Notes: generated by a model from the sequence alone, not told the origin. A stretch of DNA of 40,513 nt from Rhodospirillaceae bacterium (GCA_019694335.1 JAIBCD010000027.1:1-40513), one strand, 5' to 3'. Shown: positions 7,892-16,466, numbered from the stretch's first letter. Program-made: numbers and translations.

Positions 7892-8731
7892 ATGAGCCAC
7901 GCAGAAGCCGCGCCCTATCAACGGCCCGATCTCACCGGGGCGCCGAATGTCATCGAGATCCACGATCTCGTCACCCATTACGGCACGCGCAAGATCCTGC
8001 ACAACGTCAGCGTCGAGGTGCGGGAAGGCGAGATCATGGTGATCATGGGCGGCTCCGGCTCCGGCAAGAGCACGCTCCTGAATACACTGCTGGGACTCCT
8101 GCGTCCGACATCGGGCGCGGTGCGCATCCTCGGCCAGGATCTGTGGGGGATTTCCGACGTCGAGCGCACGCATCTGCGGCAGAAAATCGGTGTCGCCTTC
8201 CAGGGCGGCGCGCTGTTCAGTTCGCTCAACGTGCTCGAAAACATCCTCCTGCCGCTGCGTGAGCACACCAAACTCGATCTCAACACCATGCGCATCATGG
8301 CCCGCCTCAAGATGCAGGTGGTCAACCTGGCGGGCTTCGAAAACCTGATGCCGGCGGAACTGTCGGGCGGCATGATCAAGCGCGCCGCCTTCGCCCGCGC
8401 CATCGTCATGGACCCGCGCGTCCTGTTCTGCGACGAGCCGTCGGCGGGCCTCGATCCCATCGTCGCGTCGGCCATCGACGACCTGATCCTCTCGCTGCGC
8501 GACGCCATGGGCATGTCGATCGTCGTGGTCACCCACGAACTCGAGAGCGCCTTCCGCATCGCCGACCGGATCTGCGTGCTCGATCGCGGCCATATCCTGA
8601 TGGTGGGCACGGTCGATGAGGTGCGCGCGAGCCAGAACGAGCGCATCCAGAACCTGCTGAATCGCCGTACCGAGGAGGAAAACCTCGATCCCGATGAGTA
8701 TTTAAAGCGTCTGACGGCGGCGGCGAGCTAG
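7892..8731 (+). CDS. mlaF: MlaF-type ABC transporter ATPase
   Basis: A 279-residue ATP-binding subunit of the lipid transporter. It has Walker A G53-GSGSGKST-61, an ABC signature written as LSGGMIKRAAFARA (the methionine after LSGG is typical of MlaF, where most ABC proteins have Q), Walker B VLFCDEPSAGLDP, and the H-loop VVTHELES. The C-terminal tail (RRTEEENLDPDEYLKRLTAAAS) extends past the core ATPase and could be the surface that contacts a STAS partner, as in MlaF-MlaB; this is inference. The gene is 4 bases after the permease gene and 53 bases before the MCE-protein gene. Confidence 0.93.
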   Translation: MSHAEAAPYQRPDLTGAPNVIEIHDLVTHYGTRKILHNVSVEVREGEIMVIMGGSGSGKSTLLNTLLGLLRPTSGAVRILGQDLWGISDVERTHLRQKIGVAFQGGALFSSLNVLENILLPLREHTKLDLNTMRIMARLKMQVVNLAGFENLMPAELSGGMIKRAAFARAIVMDPRVLFCDEPSAGLDPIVASAIDDLILSLRDAMGMSIVVVTHELESAFRIADRICVLDRGHILMVGTVDEVRASQNERIQNLLNRRTEEENLDPDEYLKRLTAAAS

Positions 8732-8784
8732 TGCCGGACCGAGAATCGCTGTAATCAGGAACAGGGAATCGGGCGGACAGGATT

Positions 8785-9747
8785 ATGCAGGATAGCCGCA
8801 TAAATTACGTGGTGGTGGGCGCGTTCGTCGCCGCCATGCTGGTTGCCTTCGTGGTGGTGGCCAGCGTGCTCGCGGGGCGCACCGGCGCCACCGATTCCTA
8901 TTACACCGTCTACAACAACGTCGGCGGTATCAAGTACGGCACCATCGTTTTCTACGAAGGCTTCCAGGTCGGCCATGTCGAGAGCATCGAGCCGATCCAG
9001 AAAGGCCGCCAGCTGACCTTCAGGGTCAACATGGAGATCACGCACGGTTGGCAGATTCCCACCGATAGCGTCGCCCGCGCGCTGATCTCGGGATTGCTGT
9101 CGGCGGTCGCCATCGACATCAAGGGCGGCAAGGCCGAGGCGCTGCTTCCGCCGGGAGCCGAGATGAAGGGCCAAGGGCCCGGCAACCTATTCGCGACGCT
9201 GGCCGACATCGGCGCGGAGTTCGGCGACCTGTCCACCAACTCCATCAAGCCGCTGCTCGAGAACGTCAACGTCCTGGTCAAGCAGCTGTCGGCGTCGACC
9301 GCCGACAATCTGCCGGTCATTCTGGCCAACCTGAACAAGCTCTCGGGGAGCGTGGAGCGCTCGGCCGCCGTGATCGAGAAGGGGTTCTTGAAGCCCGAGA
9401 ACGTCCAGCACATGGATGCCATCGTCGCCAATGTCGATCAGGTGACCGCCAATCTGAATCAACTCTCCGCCGGCCTCGAAGAGACGCGCAAACTGCTCAA
9501 TGAGTCCGTCGCGCGGGTCAACAAGGTCGTGGACAACAACAGCGGCAACGTCGACGAGGCCATGCGCAACCTGCGCTATACGACCGACACCATCGCGCGC
9601 AACGTGGACGATATCGCTCACAATGCCGCCGCCACCGCCCGCAACATGGCCGAGTTCAGCCGTTCGATCCGCGAGAACCCGGGCCTCCTGCTCGGCGGCG
9701 CCGCGCCGGAAGATCCCGTGAAGCCCAAGACCGGAGGCGGCAAATGA
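8785..9747 (+). CDS. mlaD: MCE-domain lipid-binding protein (MlaD-type)
   Basis: A 320-residue inner-membrane-anchored MCE protein. One N-terminal membrane helix (YVVVGAFVAAMLVAFVVVASVLAG) is followed by the MCE beta domain (about 38-115: YYTVYNNVGGIKYGTIVFYEGFQVGHVESI) and a long, mainly helical C-terminal region (about 125-300) rich in heptad-like hydrophobic spacing, such as NLNQLSAGLEETRKLLNES. It is longer than E. coli MlaD (about 183 residues), and the extra helical part resembles the tunnel-forming helices of PqiB/YebT-like or Mce proteins. It probably forms a hexameric ring passing lipid to or from MlaEF. Its stop overlaps the lipoprotein start by ATGA. Confidence 0.9.
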   Translation: MQDSRINYVVVGAFVAAMLVAFVVVASVLAGRTGATDSYYTVYNNVGGIKYGTIVFYEGFQVGHVESIEPIQKGRQLTFRVNMEITHGWQIPTDSVARALISGLLSAVAIDIKGGKAEALLPPGAEMKGQGPGNLFATLADIGAEFGDLSTNSIKPLLENVNVLVKQLSASTADNLPVILANLNKLSGSVERSAAVIEKGFLKPENVQHMDAIVANVDQVTANLNQLSAGLEETRKLLNESVARVNKVVDNNSGNVDEAMRNLRYTTDTIARNVDDIAHNAAATARNMAEFSRSIRENPGLLLGGAAPEDPVKPKTGGGK

Positions 9748-10346
9748 CAATTTCCCGCCGTTGGTTCGTGGGGGGCGCGCTGGCGCTCTCGGCCTGTTCC
9801 TCGGGCGTCGTGCCGCGCGATACGTTTTACCGCCTGGGCACGCCCGCTACGCCGCAGGCCCTCGCGGGCGGACCGATCAAGGGCACGGTGGAAGTGCCGC
9901 CGTTCCGCGCCCAGGGCATCGTCAACGAGCGCGCCATGCTGTATCGGGAGAGCGCGTTCGAGCTGGCGCAGTACAATTATCACACCTGGATCGAACCGGC
10001 CTCGATGATGGTGAGCCGCGTGTTCATCGAGTCCTTACGCGCCGCGCAGGCGTTCACCGCCGTGGCTTCGCCCGAGATGCGCCAGAACCGCGATTACGAG
10101 TTGTCGGGCGATATCCGCGAGTGGGAGCATGTGTTGCCGCAGGCCGGCGGCCCGGCGGTGGCCATCGCCATCGATATCGCTCTGCGCCGTATCGCCGGCA
10201 GCCGGGAAATGCTGCTGAAGAGTTACCGCGTGCATGAGCCGGTGGCCGGCGACGGCATCGACGCGGTGGTGCAATCCTTCACCACCGGGCTCGACAAGAT
10301 CGTCGCCCAGGTGCTGGGCGATCTCGCCGCCCTCCCCAAAAGCTAG
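9744..10346 (+). CDS. ABC-type transport auxiliary lipoprotein (PqiC-like)
   Basis: A 200-residue lipoprotein of the ABC-transport auxiliary family (PqiC/YmbA-like), which assists MCE transporters at the outer membrane. The N-terminus is MTISRRWFVGGALALSACSS, with a lipobox L-S-A-C and lipidated C18. It also contains S-R-R-x-F, close to the twin-arginine signal consensus, so export may be Tat-dependent; this is unusual for the family and unproven. The body shows FYRLGTPATP near the start and the paired beta/alpha pattern of the family. The ATG overlaps the MlaD-type stop (ATGA), which ties it to that transporter. It is the last gene of the run. Confidence 0.85.
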   Translation: MTISRRWFVGGALALSACSSGVVPRDTFYRLGTPATPQALAGGPIKGTVEVPPFRAQGIVNERAMLYRESAFELAQYNYHTWIEPASMMVSRVFIESLRAAQAFTAVASPEMRQNRDYELSGDIREWEHVLPQAGGPAVAIAIDIALRRIAGSREMLLKSYRVHEPVAGDGIDAVVQSFTTGLDKIVAQVLGDLAALPKS

Positions 10347-10435
10347 ATACAGACCCGCACGATCAGGCCGTCGCGTTTCTCCGCGGCCTTATTCGGCCAC
10401 CGCGCGCGGAACAGGGTGTGGAATATACCTGCACG

Positions 10436-10462
10436 TAATGAATGTAGATCACACATTCATTA
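10436..10462. promoter_or_regulatory. Perfect 10-bp inverted repeat, operator-like
   Basis: TAATGAATGT (10436-10445) and ACATTCATTA (10453-10462) are exact inverted repeats around a 7-base spacer. They lie in an AT-rich island (about 10420-10485) inside otherwise GC-rich DNA, upstream of threonine synthase and downstream of the lipoprotein. Arms and spacing look like a dimeric regulator site. It could also be a stem-loop at the end of the upstream operon, but no T-run follows. Confidence 0.5.
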
Positions 10463-10569
10463 ACAACCTTAAATTTATAAAAGGCGTCGCGCAGCGATAC
10501 GGGCATGCACCGCAAATGCATTGAAATTGCCTCTTAATTCGCCCCAAGACGGGTTGAGAAACCGTTGAG

Positions 10570-10598
10570 TTGCCGGGGTTTTCCCGGGCCTTTAGTAT
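10570..10598 (+). promoter_or_regulatory. Possible thrC promoter
   Basis: TTGCCG at 10570-10575, a 17-base spacer, and TAGTAT at 10593-10598 form a plausible housekeeping-type promoter. It ends about 40 bases before the thrC start and would give a short leader. The match is moderate: the -35 has the TTG but not the full TTGACA. Confidence 0.4.
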
Positions 10599-10637
10599 CC
10601 GCCGCCTTCCAACACGACTTCAGGACCAACCGCCACC

Positions 10638-12044
10638 GTGCGCTATGTGAGTACCCGGGCCCATGGAAATCAGGGGGCCCCCGATCTTGGCTTCGACGAT
10701 GTCTTGCTGGCGGGGCTTGCCACCGATGGCGGGCTCTATCTGCCGGCCACCTGGCCCCGATTCTCCCCCGCCGAGATCAAGGCGCTCGCGGGCCTGGACT
10801 ATGCGGCACTCGCCGAACGCATCATGGCGCCCTTCATGCAGGGCAGCGTGCTGGCGCCGCACCTCGGCGCCATCTGCCGCGAGGCCTATGGCCGTTTCAG
10901 CCATCCGGCGGTGGCGCCGCTGCGCCAGCTTGGACCGAACGAATGGATCATGGAGTTGTTCTGCGGCCCGACGCTGGCCTTCAAGGATTACGCGCTCCAG
11001 GTCGTCGGCCTGATGTTCGAACGCCTGCTGGCGGTGCGCGGGAGCCATATCACCATTGTCGGCGCCACCTCGGGCGACACCGGCTCGGCGGCCATCGAGG
11101 CCACGCGCGGCCGCAAGGGGATCGATATCTGCATCCTGCATCCCGCGGGCCGCACCTCCGACGTGCAGCGCCGGCAGATGACCACGGTGGACGCCCCCAA
11201 CGTCCACAACGTGGCGCTCGAAGGCACGTTCGACGACTGCCAGAACATCGTCAAAGCCTTGTTCGCCGATGCCAAGTTCCGCGAACAGGCCAACCTCTCG
11301 GCGGTGAACTCCATCAACTGGGCGCGGATCATGGCCCAGGTGGTCTATTACTTCTGGGCGGCGGTCAATCTCGGGGCACCCGACCGTTCCGTCGCCTTCG
11401 TCGTGCCCACCGGCAACTTCGGCAATGTGTTCGCGGGGTTCGTGGCCAGCCGCATGGGCCTGCCGGTGACCAAGTTCGTGGTCGGCTCCAACACCAACGA
11501 CATCCTGACCCGGTATTTCGAGACCGGATCCATGACCGCGGCCGGCGTGCAGCCCACGCTCAGCCCATCCATGGACATCCAGATCTCAAGCAACTTCGAG
11601 CGCCTGCTGTTCGACATGGGCGGCCGCGACCCGGTCGCCGTTGAACGCGCCATGGCGCAGTTCAAGCAAAGCGGTTCCTACGCGGTGGAAGCCAAGCACC
11701 ACCAGGCCATGACCGCGCTGTTCACCGGCAGCCGCCTGGATGACGCCGGCACCTTGAAGACGATCGGCGAGGTTTTCCGCACGACCGGCGAACTGATCGA
11801 TCCGCATACCGCCGTGGGCGTGGCCGCCATGCGCGCCGCCGATCTTCCCCGCCATGTGCCGCGTATCGCGCTTGCCACCGCGCATCCGGCGAAATTCCCC
11901 GATGCGGTGGAGAAGGCCGCCGGCCAGCGCCCCGCGTTGCCGCCGGCCCTTGCCAACCTGTTCTCGCTGCCCGAACGCTTTACAAAGTTGCCGAACGACC
12001 TGGATCAGGTGAAACGCTTCCTCAAGGATACGGTCATCAGCTGA
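10638..12044 (+). CDS. thrC: Threonine synthase
   Basis: A 468-residue PLP enzyme converting O-phosphohomoserine to threonine, the last step of the pathway. The PLP lysine is K116 in GPTLAFKDYALQ. The phosphate-binding region GATSGDTGSAAIEA and the family segment VPTGNFGNVFAGFVA are present. Length and the N-terminus (MRYVSTRAHG) match the long class of threonine synthases found in proteobacteria and fungi. The start is a GTG at 10638, without a strong ribosome-binding site. The stop overlaps the start of the M16 peptidase gene (TGATG), a common arrangement in alphaproteobacteria. Homoserine kinase, the preceding enzyme, is encoded about 2.5 kb away on the other strand. Confidence 0.95.
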   Translation: MRYVSTRAHGNQGAPDLGFDDVLLAGLATDGGLYLPATWPRFSPAEIKALAGLDYAALAERIMAPFMQGSVLAPHLGAICREAYGRFSHPAVAPLRQLGPNEWIMELFCGPTLAFKDYALQVVGLMFERLLAVRGSHITIVGATSGDTGSAAIEATRGRKGIDICILHPAGRTSDVQRRQMTTVDAPNVHNVALEGTFDDCQNIVKALFADAKFREQANLSAVNSINWARIMAQVVYYFWAAVNLGAPDRSVAFVVPTGNFGNVFAGFVASRMGLPVTKFVVGSNTNDILTRYFETGSMTAAGVQPTLSPSMDIQISSNFERLLFDMGGRDPVAVERAMAQFKQSGSYAVEAKHHQAMTALFTGSRLDDAGTLKTIGEVFRTTGELIDPHTAVGVAAMRAADLPRHVPRIALATAHPAKFPDAVEKAAGQRPALPPALANLFSLPERFTKLPNDLDQVKRFLKDTVIS

Positions 12045-13300
12045 TGCCGGTTCGCGTCACCACACTTCCCAGCGGCTTGCGGGTCGTCACCGACCGCATG
12101 GATTCGGTCGAGACGGTGGCGGTCGGCGCCTGGGTGGCGGCCGGCACGCGCCACGAGACCGCCGAGGTCAACGGCATCTCGCACCTGCTGGAACACATGG
12201 CCTTCAAGGGCACCGCGCGGCGCAGCGCGCAGATGATCGCCGAGGAAATGGATAACGTCGGCGGCCAGCTCAACGCCTACACCAGCCGCGACCACACCGC
12301 CTATTACGCCAAGGTGCTGAAAGAGGATCTGGACCTCGCGGTCGACATCATCGCCGACATCCTGCTCAACCCGGCGATGGACGCTGACGAACTCGCGAAA
12401 GAGCAGCACGTGGTGGTGCAGGAGATCGGCCAGGCCAACGATACGCCCGACGACATCATCTTCGACCATTTCCAGGCGACCGCCTTCAAGAACCAGCCCA
12501 TGGGCTGGCCGGTGCTGGGCAAGGAGAAGATCGTGCGCGCGATCACGCCCGACCGGCTGAAGAAATACCTGGCGGCCCACTACGCCGCCGACACCATGAT
12601 CGTCTCGGCCGCGGGCGCGGTGGACCACGACGCCTTTGTGAAGCTGGTGGAAGCGGCGTTCGCCGCGCTGCCGCGCCGCGCCGCCGTCAGTGAAAGCCGC
12701 GCCACCTACAACGGCGGCGATTTCCGCGAGGAACGTGACCTGGAGCAGGCCCACCTGGTGCTCGGCTTCGGCGGGCTCTCGTTCGATGACGCGGATTTCT
12801 ACAATCTCGGCGCGCTTTCGACGATCCTGGGCGAAGGCATGTCCTCGCGCCTGTTCCAGGAAATCCGCGAAAAGCGCGGGCTGGTCTATGCGGTATTCTC
12901 CAGCACCCAGTCGTTCTCCGACTGCGGCCTGGTGCAGATCTACATGGGCACCGGTATCGACGACGTGCCGCAGTTGATCCCGGTGTTGTGCGGCGAGATC
13001 AAGAAAATCACCGAAGGCGTTTCCGCCGACGAGGTCAAACGCGCCCGCGCCCAGACCAAGGCCGGCCTGCTGATGTCATTGGAAAGCCCGGGGTCGCGCT
13101 GCTCCCAGCGCGCGCGGCAGTTGATGATTTACGGACGGACTCTGGAGACGGCGGAAATCCTCGCCAAGGTGGAAGCGGTCGACGCCGCCGGCATCAAGCG
13201 CGCCGCCGAACGCGTGTTCTCCACCGCGCCGACTTTCGCGGCGCTCGGCAATCTCAAGACGCTGGAAGAGTTCAGCGCGATCAAGGCGCGGTTGGTTTGA
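12044..13300 (+). CDS. M16-family zinc peptidase (processing-peptidase-like)
   Basis: A 418-residue peptidase of the M16 (pitrilysin/mitochondrial processing peptidase beta) family. The inverted zinc motif HXXEH is intact as H47-LL-E50-H51, followed by the conserved MAFKGT stretch. A downstream glutamate in VVVQEIGQANDTPDD supplies the third metal ligand. The C-terminal half repeats the fold without the zinc site (AHLVLGFGGLSFDDADFYNLGALSTILGEGMSSRLFQEIREKRGLVYAVFSS). No signal peptide is visible, so it is probably cytoplasmic. It is coupled to thrC by a TGATG overlap, although no biochemical link between them is known to me. Confidence 0.93.
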   Translation: MPVRVTTLPSGLRVVTDRMDSVETVAVGAWVAAGTRHETAEVNGISHLLEHMAFKGTARRSAQMIAEEMDNVGGQLNAYTSRDHTAYYAKVLKEDLDLAVDIIADILLNPAMDADELAKEQHVVVQEIGQANDTPDDIIFDHFQATAFKNQPMGWPVLGKEKIVRAITPDRLKKYLAAHYAADTMIVSAAGAVDHDAFVKLVEAAFAALPRRAAVSESRATYNGGDFREERDLEQAHLVLGFGGLSFDDADFYNLGALSTILGEGMSSRLFQEIREKRGLVYAVFSSTQSFSDCGLVQIYMGTGIDDVPQLIPVLCGEIKKITEGVSADEVKRARAQTKAGLLMSLESPGSRCSQRARQLMIYGRTLETAEILAKVEAVDAAGIKRAAERVFSTAPTFAALGNLKTLEEFSAIKARLV

Positions 13301-13306
13301 GCTTCT

Positions 13307-13339
13307 TGTCATCCTCGCGGCTTCGCCGCAAGGATGACA
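13307..13339. repeat. Intergenic palindrome (GTCATCCT family), symmetric form
   Basis: TGTCATCCT at 13307-13315 pairs with AGGATGACA at 13331-13339. Inside, GCGGC at 13317-13321 pairs with GCCGC at 13325-13329 around a 3-base loop, with one C/A mismatch. It lies between two convergent genes, 6 bases after the peptidase stop, and could serve as a bidirectional terminator. It belongs to a family with other copies in this window (18280, 21225, 23397 and 36767). Confidence 0.8.
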
Positions 13340-13363
13340 GAGGTCACGTTGGCTGCGTTCCCG

Positions 13364-13981
13364 TTAGCAGTGCCCGGCGACCGGCGAGAGCAGCGCCGCG
13401 TTCACGCCGAGCTTGGCGAGCGCCCTTTCCCACTTGCTGCTGAAGTCGCCGGAGAACAGCAGGTCCGGGTCCGCCGGCACGTTAAGCCAGGCGTTGCGCT
13501 TGATTTCCATGTCGAGCTGGCCGGGGCCCCAGCCGGAATAGCCCAGCGCCATCAGGTTGGCGCGCGGGCCGGCGCCGCAAGCGATCGACTTTAAGATCTC
13601 GGTGGTGGCCGACAGGGCGACCTGGTCGTTGAGCACGAGGGTGCCGTCGCGGTTGTAATCGCGGGAGTGCAGCACAAAGCCGCGCTGGGTTTCCACCGGG
13701 CCGCCGCGATGCACGTGGATCGCACGGCAATTGGACGTCGTCGGGATGATGTTCAGGTTCTCGAGGACGTCCACGAACTTCAGATCCTGGAGCGGCTTGT
13801 TGATCACCAGGCCCATGGCGTTCTCGGGGGTGTGGGCGCAGAGGTAGATGACCGCGCGGGCGAAGCGCGGATCGGCCATGCCCGGCATGGCGATCAGGAA
13901 TTGACCGGCCAAGGATCCAGGACCACCGGTCAACTGACCTGGTGTGTAACCAATGGCGGCTTTGGCGAACTGTGGGTCCAT
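13364..13981 (-). CDS. YqgE/AlgH family protein (UPF0301)
   Basis: A 205-residue member of the YqgE/AlgH family (UPF0301), a conserved proteobacterial group with no firmly established biochemical role. Typical sequence is SLAGQFLIAMPGMADPRFARAVIYLCAHTPENAMGLVINKP near the N-terminus, and HRGGPVETQRGFVLHS and YSGWGPGQLD further on. The start at 13981 (MDPQFAK) is chosen because GGAG stands 11 bases upstream; in-frame starts at 14005 and 14038 lack a good site. It is followed on the same strand only by the intergenic palindrome, and RNase HI lies upstream with a 164-base gap. Confidence 0.88.
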   Translation of the reverse strand: MDPQFAKAAIGYTPGQLTGGPGSLAGQFLIAMPGMADPRFARAVIYLCAHTPENAMGLVINKPLQDLKFVDVLENLNIIPTTSNCRAIHVHRGGPVETQRGFVLHSRDYNRDGTLVLNDQVALSATTEILKSIACGAGPRANLMALGYSGWGPGQLDMEIKRNAWLNVPADPDLLFSGDFSSKWERALAKLGVNAALLSPVAGHC

Positions 13982-14145
13982 GATGTCTTTGTCTCCGTCC
14001 TTCATCTTACAGATGGGACCCCCTGATAGCGAAGACAAGTCATACCCAAATAATGCCCGATTCGCCGGGGCGGCGCTTCCGGAATTTTCGCCCTTTGGGA
14101 TTGTGGCAACGCATGGTCGCGGGTCTTTCGGCGTGCCGCCTCTTG

Positions 14146-14586
14146 CTAGAGTGCGCGAAACTTTTCCGCTTCGGCGCGCGCCAGTTGATCGACGCGTTCA
14201 TTCTCCGCGTGGCCGGCATGGCCTTTCACCCAGGTCCAGGTGACATCGTGCCCGCTTTGCGCGGCATCCAGCGCCTGCCACAAGTCGGCGTTTTTCACAG
14301 GCTGTTTGTCGGCGGTGCGCCAGTTGCGTTTCTTCCAGCCGTGGATCCATTCGCTGATGCCTTTCTGGACATACTGGCTGTCGGTGAACACCTCGACCGT
14401 GCTCTGGCGGGTCAGCGCCATCAGGCCTTCGATCACCGCCATCATTTCCATGCGGTTATTGGTGGTGAGCTTCTCGCCGCCCGCCAGCTCCTTCTCGGCG
14501 CCCTTGTAACGCAGCAGCGCCGCCCAGCCGCCGGGGCCGGGATTGCCCAGGCAGGCGCCGTCGGTGAACAGCTCGACCTTATTCAT
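14146..14586 (-). CDS. rnhA: Ribonuclease HI
   Basis: A 146-residue RNase HI that cleaves RNA in RNA-DNA hybrids, removing R-loops and primers. All four catalytic acidic residues are present: D9 ([14 protein letters not shown]), E47 (NNRMEM), D69 (FTDSQYV) and D133 (NERVDQLA). H123 in VKGHAGH corresponds to the mobile catalytic histidine, and the basic protrusion [10 protein letters not shown] is intact. The length is close to that of E. coli RNase HI (155 residues). The ATG overlaps the homoserine kinase stop (TGATG), so the two are translationally coupled, as is common in alphaproteobacteria. Confidence 0.96.
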   Translation of the reverse strand: MNKVELFTDGACLGNPGPGGWAALLRYKGAEKELAGGEKLTTNNRMEMMAVIEGLMALTRQSTVEVFTDSQYVQKGISEWIHGWKKRNWRTADKQPVKNADLWQALDAAQSGHDVTWTWVKGHAGHAENERVDQLARAEAEKFRAL

Positions 14587-15560
14587 CAGTTCAGGCCGTA
14601 TTCGGCCATGCCGGCGACGCGGGCGTGGAACATCAGCTTGTGCAGGTACTCGCGCGGATCCTTGGGTTTCACCAGCGCGCCCGCCGGTGTGTTGACCCAG
14701 TCATAAAGGCGCGTCAGCAGGAACCGCATTGCCGAGCCGCGCGCGAACAACGGCATCAGTTGCTTTTCGCGCGGCGAGAGCGGCCGCACGCTTTCGTAGC
14801 TGGTGAACAGCCGGTTGGCCTTGGTGATGTTGAAGGCGCCGTCGGGCTCGAAGCACCAGGCGTTCAGGCAGATGGCCAGGTCGTAGGCCAGGAAATCGGT
14901 GCAGGCGAAATAGAAGTCGATCAGGCCGGAACACCTGCCGTCCAGGAAGAACACATTGTCCGGGAACAGGTCGGCGTGGATCACGCCGGCAGGCAAGTCC
15001 TCGGCCGGCGCGGTCGGCCACTGCTGGCCGAGTTGATCCAGCTCCGCCTGGAGTTTCGCCACCAGGCCCTTTTCCAAATCCTCGCCCGACTGGCCGGTGC
15101 GTGCGAACAACGCGCGCCAGCCGTCGAGGGAGAGGTTGTTCGCCCGGCTCAGGGAGAAGCTCTTGCCCGCCTGGTGCAGCAGGGCGAGCGCGCGGCCCAG
15201 TTCCTGGCAATGTCCGGCGGCGATCTTGCGCGGCCACATGCCTTGCAAGAAAGTGACCACGGCGGCGGGCCGCCCGCACAGGATTCGCAGGGCTTGCCCG
15301 TCCTTACCCTTGAGCGGCACGGGGCATTGCACGCCGGCTTTGGCCAGATGCTCCATGAGGCCGATGAAGAACGGCAGATCCTTCGGGTCCACGCGCTTTT
15401 CGTAAAGCGTGAGGATCAGGGGGCCCTTGGCGGTCTCCAGGAGGTAATTGGAATTCTCGACCCCTTCGGCGATGCCCTTGCAGCCCAGGATCCGGCCGAA
15501 ATCATAGGCCGCGGCAAAGGCCTGCAGGTCGTCGTCGGAGACTTCGGTGTAGACCGCCAT
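14586..15560 (-). CDS. thrB: Homoserine kinase (APH-fold type)
   Basis: A 324-residue homoserine kinase of the aminoglycoside-phosphotransferase fold (the ThrB type of alphaproteobacteria and Pseudomonas), phosphorylating homoserine for threonine synthesis. The catalytic loop is H195-AD197-LFPDN ([14 protein letters not shown]) and the metal-binding aspartate is D215 in [18 protein letters not shown]. The N-terminus [15 protein letters not shown] is typical. It is first in a thrB-rnhA pair on the minus strand. Related species often place ispH just upstream of this pair; here the upstream neighbour is instead a divergent lipoprotein gene across 178 bases. Confidence 0.94.
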   Translation of the reverse strand: MAVYTEVSDDDLQAFAAAYDFGRILGCKGIAEGVENSNYLLETAKGPLILTLYEKRVDPKDLPFFIGLMEHLAKAGVQCPVPLKGKDGQALRILCGRPAAVVTFLQGMWPRKIAAGHCQELGRALALLHQAGKSFSLSRANNLSLDGWRALFARTGQSGEDLEKGLVAKLQAELDQLGQQWPTAPAEDLPAGVIHADLFPDNVFFLDGRCSGLIDFYFACTDFLAYDLAICLNAWCFEPDGAFNITKANRLFTSYESVRPLSPREKQLMPLFARGSAMRFLLTRLYDWVNTPAGALVKPKDPREYLHKLMFHARVAGMAEYGLN

Positions 15561-15738
15561 TGCTGCTATTTAACGCCCTAAGGTCAGGGGGGCGGGTTTG
15601 CCAGGGTTTGCCCCGGCAGCTACACTGCCCCCTTCGGAATCACCGTTTTTTGATAGCAAATTCAGGATCATGGCGAAAGGTGCCGCGCCGCGCGCGCGGG
15701 TAGCCAACAGCCGCCCAACCAAGCTATAAACCCCGCCC

Positions 15739-16266
15739 ATGAATGACCTGTTTTCCCGCATGATTCCCCGCGCGCCCGCGCTGCTGGCCCTCCTCGCTCT
15801 CGCGAGCTGCGGCGCCGACAAGATCGTGCCGCCGTGCCCGCCGGTACGTATCGACAACGCCACCGCCGTCCTGACCAAGTTCAAGGACGGCGCAGCACAA
15901 GACATGGCCAACATGGAATACCGTGCGGAACTGGTGGGCTACAAAGGCCAGTGCACCTTCAAGGACGACCGGGTCGAGCTGAGCATGGATATCGACTTCG
16001 CCTTTGAACCCGGCCCGGCCGCCGGCGGCGCGACCAAGGTGCCGTATTTCGTCGCCATCCCGCAGTTCTACCCGCGCGCCGAAGGCAAGCGCGTGCTGGA
16101 GTTCGCCGCGCCTTCGGGCAAGGGCGCGCAGCGCGTGCGGGAAGCCAATATCACCACGGTGATCCCGCTCAAGAAGGACGAGCCGGCCGCGAGCTACGAC
16201 GTCTATATCGGCCTGCAGCTCACCCAACAGCAGCTCGACTACAACCGCGCCCACCCGGCGCGGTAA
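15739..16266 (+). CDS. Predicted lipoprotein
   Basis: A 175-residue predicted lipoprotein. The N-terminal hydrophobic segment APALLALLALASC ends in a lipobox with L21-A-S-C24. Residue 25 onward (GADKIVPPCPPVRIDNATAVLTKFKDG) has a second cysteine that might pair with another in the body (GQCTFKDD). The rest is predicted beta-rich, such as RVELSMDIDFAFEPGP and YDVYIGLQLTQQQLDYNR. I recognise it as a conserved-looking alphaproteobacterial hypothetical but cannot name a function. It is divergent from thrB and ends about 200 bases before the glycine riboswitch. No strong ribosome-binding site precedes the ATG. Confidence 0.75.
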   Translation: MNDLFSRMIPRAPALLALLALASCGADKIVPPCPPVRIDNATAVLTKFKDGAAQDMANMEYRAELVGYKGQCTFKDDRVELSMDIDFAFEPGPAAGGATKVPYFVAIPQFYPRAEGKRVLEFAAPSGKGAQRVREANITTVIPLKKDEPAASYDVYIGLQLTQQQLDYNRAHPAR

Positions 16267-16364
16267 GCGCCCCCGGAAAAGGGCCGCCGGCGCCAACCGC
16301 GGGCTGGCGGATTTTACGATAGCGCGCATTCGCGCGCCGGCCGGCCGGGCGAGTCGTCTTCAAG

Positions 16365-16373
16365 TTATCCACA
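16365..16373 (+). promoter_or_regulatory. Perfect DnaA-box match
   Basis: TTATCCACA matches the strict DnaA-box consensus exactly. It is a lone site about 100 bases upstream of the glycine riboswitch. A TTGACC at 16414-16419 could be the -35 of the riboswitch promoter, although no convincing -10 follows. A single 9-mer can occur by chance in 40 kb. Confidence 0.35.
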
Positions 16374-16466
16374 GGAATCTGAAGCGCAGCGGACGGGATT
16401 CACCCGCTCGCCGTTGACCCCGTGCACAAGCGTGGGCCACACTTCCCGCGACCTTGATACCCCCGT

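Noticed and set aside
10460-10472. CtrA-type site in the AT-rich region upstream of thrC
   Set aside because: Two TTAA elements are present but separated by 5 bases; the CtrA consensus needs 7.
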